The position numbers and the translations under genes were made by a program. A stretch of DNA of 64,000 bases from Absidia repens. Taxonomy: Eukaryota; Mucoromycota; Mucoromycetes; Mucorales; Cunninghamellaceae. Shown here piece by piece: positions 61,253 to 64,000 of the stretch (position 1 is its first letter; every line of letters starts with the position of its first letter). The notes beneath the pieces are model-generated. The model was not told the DNA's origin, made no database searches, and saw only the letters and a program-made list of their open reading frames with translations. The stretch lies in the NCBI GenBank assembly GCA_002105175.1, contig MCGE01000002.1, positions 1,488,001 to 1,552,000 of the forward strand, in the 5' to 3' direction.

Positions 61253-63568
61253 TTAATGACATGTTCTTGAGACCATCCAACACGACAGACAAACAACCAC
61301 GCACAGCGCCAGGCCGGCATAGTTTGCATTGGAAACTAAAAATAAATACAGGGGAAATGAGATATGGTAAGTAAAGATCATGCTTTATATTGCATAAAAA
61401 AAATATACAAACTTACCAGTGATTGGCCATTTACTGGGCAATGCAAAAGCAACCACAGCACAGAGCGCCCAAATAAATCCAATGATATTGACAGGTTTTG
61501 AGAATCGGCCCAAATGGAAGCGCCCTTTCTTATCACCGGTTCCAATAAATAACTTGCAGCCGAGAGTAATGCTATAGGAAGTACACGCTGAAATAGTGGC
61601 AGCACTGACAATAATCATAAAAATATGGTCTGACAATGGATAAGGCAAGATCACACAGCAGGCTACGAGAAACGTAGCAAAGATGGCCATCCCAGGAACG
61701 TCGTGACTGTTCAGTTTCTGTAATTGTGGAGAATAAGGCAACCGACCATTTCTTGCCAGATTATATACTTGTCTGGAGCAGATGGTAAATATCGCTGAGC
61801 CTGAGCAAAACTGACAGAGAATCATCAATAGTAAAAACCCAATCGTCAAAGGCGTACCAAGGGCATCCTATATTCAAGATGATGAAAAAGAAGAAAAGGC
61901 CATTTAAAAAAAATCCATTCGACGTCTCTGTCACCATGTCTTTTGACGTTACCATAAATACTTGAGTCACAGGTAAGTTGTACGCTGTTGTCAATACAGC
62001 GTCCATATCTTGGATAGAAAATAGCAATACCAACAAGTAGATACAACCAAAAACCCAAGCCGTGATAATCGAAGTAACGATGGCGCTACAAAGTATAAAT
62101 TAGCGAACGTGAGTATGCATGTGAAGTAGTGTGTATATATTTGGTTCTTCCTTACATAGGTGCAGCAATGCTGGCATTTTCTGTTTCTTCTGTCAGAGCT
62201 GCACTACCTTCCGCACCTATTAATGGAAATGAAAGAGTGGCGAGAAAGAGAAATTATTAGTATTGTGTCGATATGCGATATATATATTCAGTAAGGCTTA
62301 CCGAATAAAGCGTAGGTAGCACCGACCATGCCCAGTACAAATACGTAATAGGGGTTCTCAAAACCAGTTTGATTTTCAAAGTGTGTAAATACCCAAAGAG
62401 GATCTTGATGCTGTTTTGTGACGAAGGACAGAAGGAGCACCACCAAGAAAAGACCAGCACAAGACCAAAATACATTCAATTGGTTCAACCAAGACAGTAC
62501 ATTCAGATATCGACAGTTCAGCACCAAGTGAATTACCATAATGCATAGAGTGATTCCAAGAAGCTCGGTTTTAGAAAGTCCATAATCAAATACGATTTTC
62601 AGAAGAGATCCTAAAGAAAGAGCTATGTCCCCCCCCGAAAAAAAATAAAAAAGAAATAAAAAAGTAAATTTCAAATCCCGTTCGCGTGCATAAAATCTAG
62701 TGCATACCAACACTCATGTTAGTGGCCCCAATGGTAATGACATTTCCCATAGTGTAAATGCAGCCCGAGAAAAGTGCACTTGAAAAAAACAAAACAAAAA
62801 AAAAGTAAGTATGGGAATAATTATAGTAGAAGTTGAAAAAAAAGAGATTACATTGCTTTTGCTTTATTTTCTGTCCTTGGGTGTCGTCTCAGCATTTCAT
62901 AGTTCCACATGCGCAACCCGCCACCGGCAGGGTAAATGGAGCATAATTCTGCAAAATTTAATGCTATGCAAGTCATAAGAATTGCCACTGTATTCCAACC
63001 TAAAAGTACAGTAATGGGACCTCCACGAGATAAAACTAAGAAACAATAGGTCAATACCCAATTCGATTTGTATGATATAAATCACGATATGTCGTCGATC
63101 GATCCATCCATTTTACCTGTTTGGAAAGTTGCCGATGAATTAGCAAGGATACCAATGTTACTAAATGCCAGACCTAGATACATAATAGAGTGAATCATTA
63201 GCAAGCAGTAGTAGGCTTTTGTTGGGGGCTGGTCCTCACCAAAACTGGAAAATGTTGAAAAACTCCGCCTGAGTTCCTGAAATTTGTTATGTAAAATCAA
63301 TGCACACGTTATTACTGTTCATCCACAATACCCTCTTGGTCCCCCCTTTTTTTTTTTAACTCACCTGCTTGTTGGCATATTCTGTTTGTATTGTTGATTT
63401 ATCACTGTCACTTTGAATGGTTGTGAAGGAGGATATGGATAGAGTACGTTCCAAGAAAAAATCGGATGAAGCAAATGAAGAAGAAGAAGAAGAAGGATAG
63501 TAGTCAATACTACCATATTGAGGATAATTCATCCAGGGTTGTAAAGGTTTTGCGTAATCTTTCTCCAT
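61253..63568 (-). CDS. APC-superfamily amino-acid/GABA/choline permease
   Basis: About eight to ten short exons run from the ATG at 63568 to the TAA at 61255-61253. After a cytosolic Ser-rich tail come typical spans of the amino-acid/choline transporter family (yeast Uga4, Hnm1): LGLAFSNIGILANSSATFQT, GGPITVLLGWNTVAILMTCI, LNFAELCSIYPAGGGLRMWN (family signature E-x3-YP-x-GGG), IYTMGNVITIGATN, VFVLGMVGATYALFGAEGSA, ALTEETENASIAAP, GFLLLMILCQFCSGSAIFTI, RQVYNLARNGRLPYS and FSKPVNIIGFIWALCAVVAF. About twelve membrane spans fit the plasma membrane or vacuole. The substrate is not decidable from sequence. Exon borders in the middle are approximate, and the tail exon (VSNANYAGLALCVVVC) joins in frame after WPIT. 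Confidence 0.85.
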
Positions 63569-64000
63569 TGAATAAGAATTAAGATAAATTGGAAAATAAA
63601 ACAGCTTTGATATTTCTAGATAAATAAAGGTCTTTATATATCCAAATATCCAAATATATAAATGATTTATCCTCACGTGAGGATATATGCTATTGTGCCA
63701 TGTATCTTGTCATGCCATCATTATACATTATACATCATACATTATCCATCATATCGTATTTTTTTTTTTTTTTTCGCTCTCGCCCGGTATGGGAGAGGCC
63801 ACCGGTAATGATATGCCAGTTGTCATTTAGAATCAGGTGGATTGTGCAAGATTCAGTTGATCCCTTTCAAACCTTAATGATTTTTTAAAATCCGCTTTAC
63901 CCTGACTTTGAGTGTACCATTCTGATTGGCCATATTTGAATTTCTTTTTTGTACAAAATAATTATTTTGCCTCACGGTCCCTTCTGGTTCTTTATAAAAC
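63569..64000. other. Permease promoter region and window edge
   Basis: AT-rich, with CACGTGAGG at about 63675 and a T run at about 63759-63774. No gene is seen before the window ends. Confidence 0.45.

Overview
This window looks like nuclear DNA of a filamentous fungus, most probably a Mucoromycota (Mucorales-type) species. The evidence is dense short spliceosomal introns (about 50-110 nt, GTAAGT donors), AATAAA poly(A) signals, very frequent poly(T)/poly(A) tracts, AT-rich spacers, glutamine-rich low-complexity proteins, and a MEF2-type MADS box beside fungal-type trehalose, peroxisome and mitochondrial genes. The assignment is inferred from composition and protein families; no marker gene fixes the species. 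Layout: (1) 1-10573, plus strand: the C-terminal part of PEX1, a MEF2/Rlm1-type MADS-box factor with a 60-Gln tract, a mitochondrial octanoyltransferase (LipB/LIPT2) and a PDK1-type kinase with a C-terminal PH domain. (2) 11004-15701, minus: REV1 translesion polymerase in 20 exons. (3) 16675-20634, plus: a CCDC90/MCUR1 (DUF1640) inner-membrane protein and an unrecognised low-complexity protein. (4) 22165-25738, minus: a two-domain trehalose-phosphate synthase/phosphatase-like protein whose phosphatase motif lacks the acid/base Asp. (5) 26997-31230: two decayed genes, a malate dehydrogenase pseudogene (+) and a CAF1/POP2 deadenylase pseudogene (-). (6) 31458-34015, minus: a GATA factor whose last third lies in the -1 frame behind an A AAA AAG run. 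(7) 34961-40381: a tRNA-Gln(UUG) followed by more than 5 kb without a convincing gene, filled by dispersed and tandem non-coding repeats. (8) 40382-48811, minus: MSH1, eEF2 and an SLC35A-type nucleotide-sugar transporter. (9) 48812-51710: more repeats and a coding relic. (10) 51711-64000: an Asteroid/XPG-family nuclease, an F-box protein, a PPX1/DHH phosphatase, an Argonaute-like relic, mitochondrial uS15 and an APC-family amino-acid/amine permease. The genes do not form one pathway. Mitochondrial functions recur (LIPT2, CCDC90 family, MSH1, uS15m), and LIPT2 and uS15m share a TTTGAAATTCCGC element about 100 bp before their starts. The main novelty candidate is a dispersed non-coding repeat family (called A here; about seven copies in both orientations, the longest about 1.1 kb). 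Three copies start with a CCCGCCCACGTG-like box followed by a pyrimidine tract, a conserved TTAG-rich core and AATAAA signals, as if each were a small Pol II unit or a solo LTR. Other notable points are a 2-nt microexon needed to rebuild the start of eEF2, an 18-nt microexon encoding the PDK1 catalytic loop, 25 perfect CAGCAA hexamers, and at least three decayed genes.
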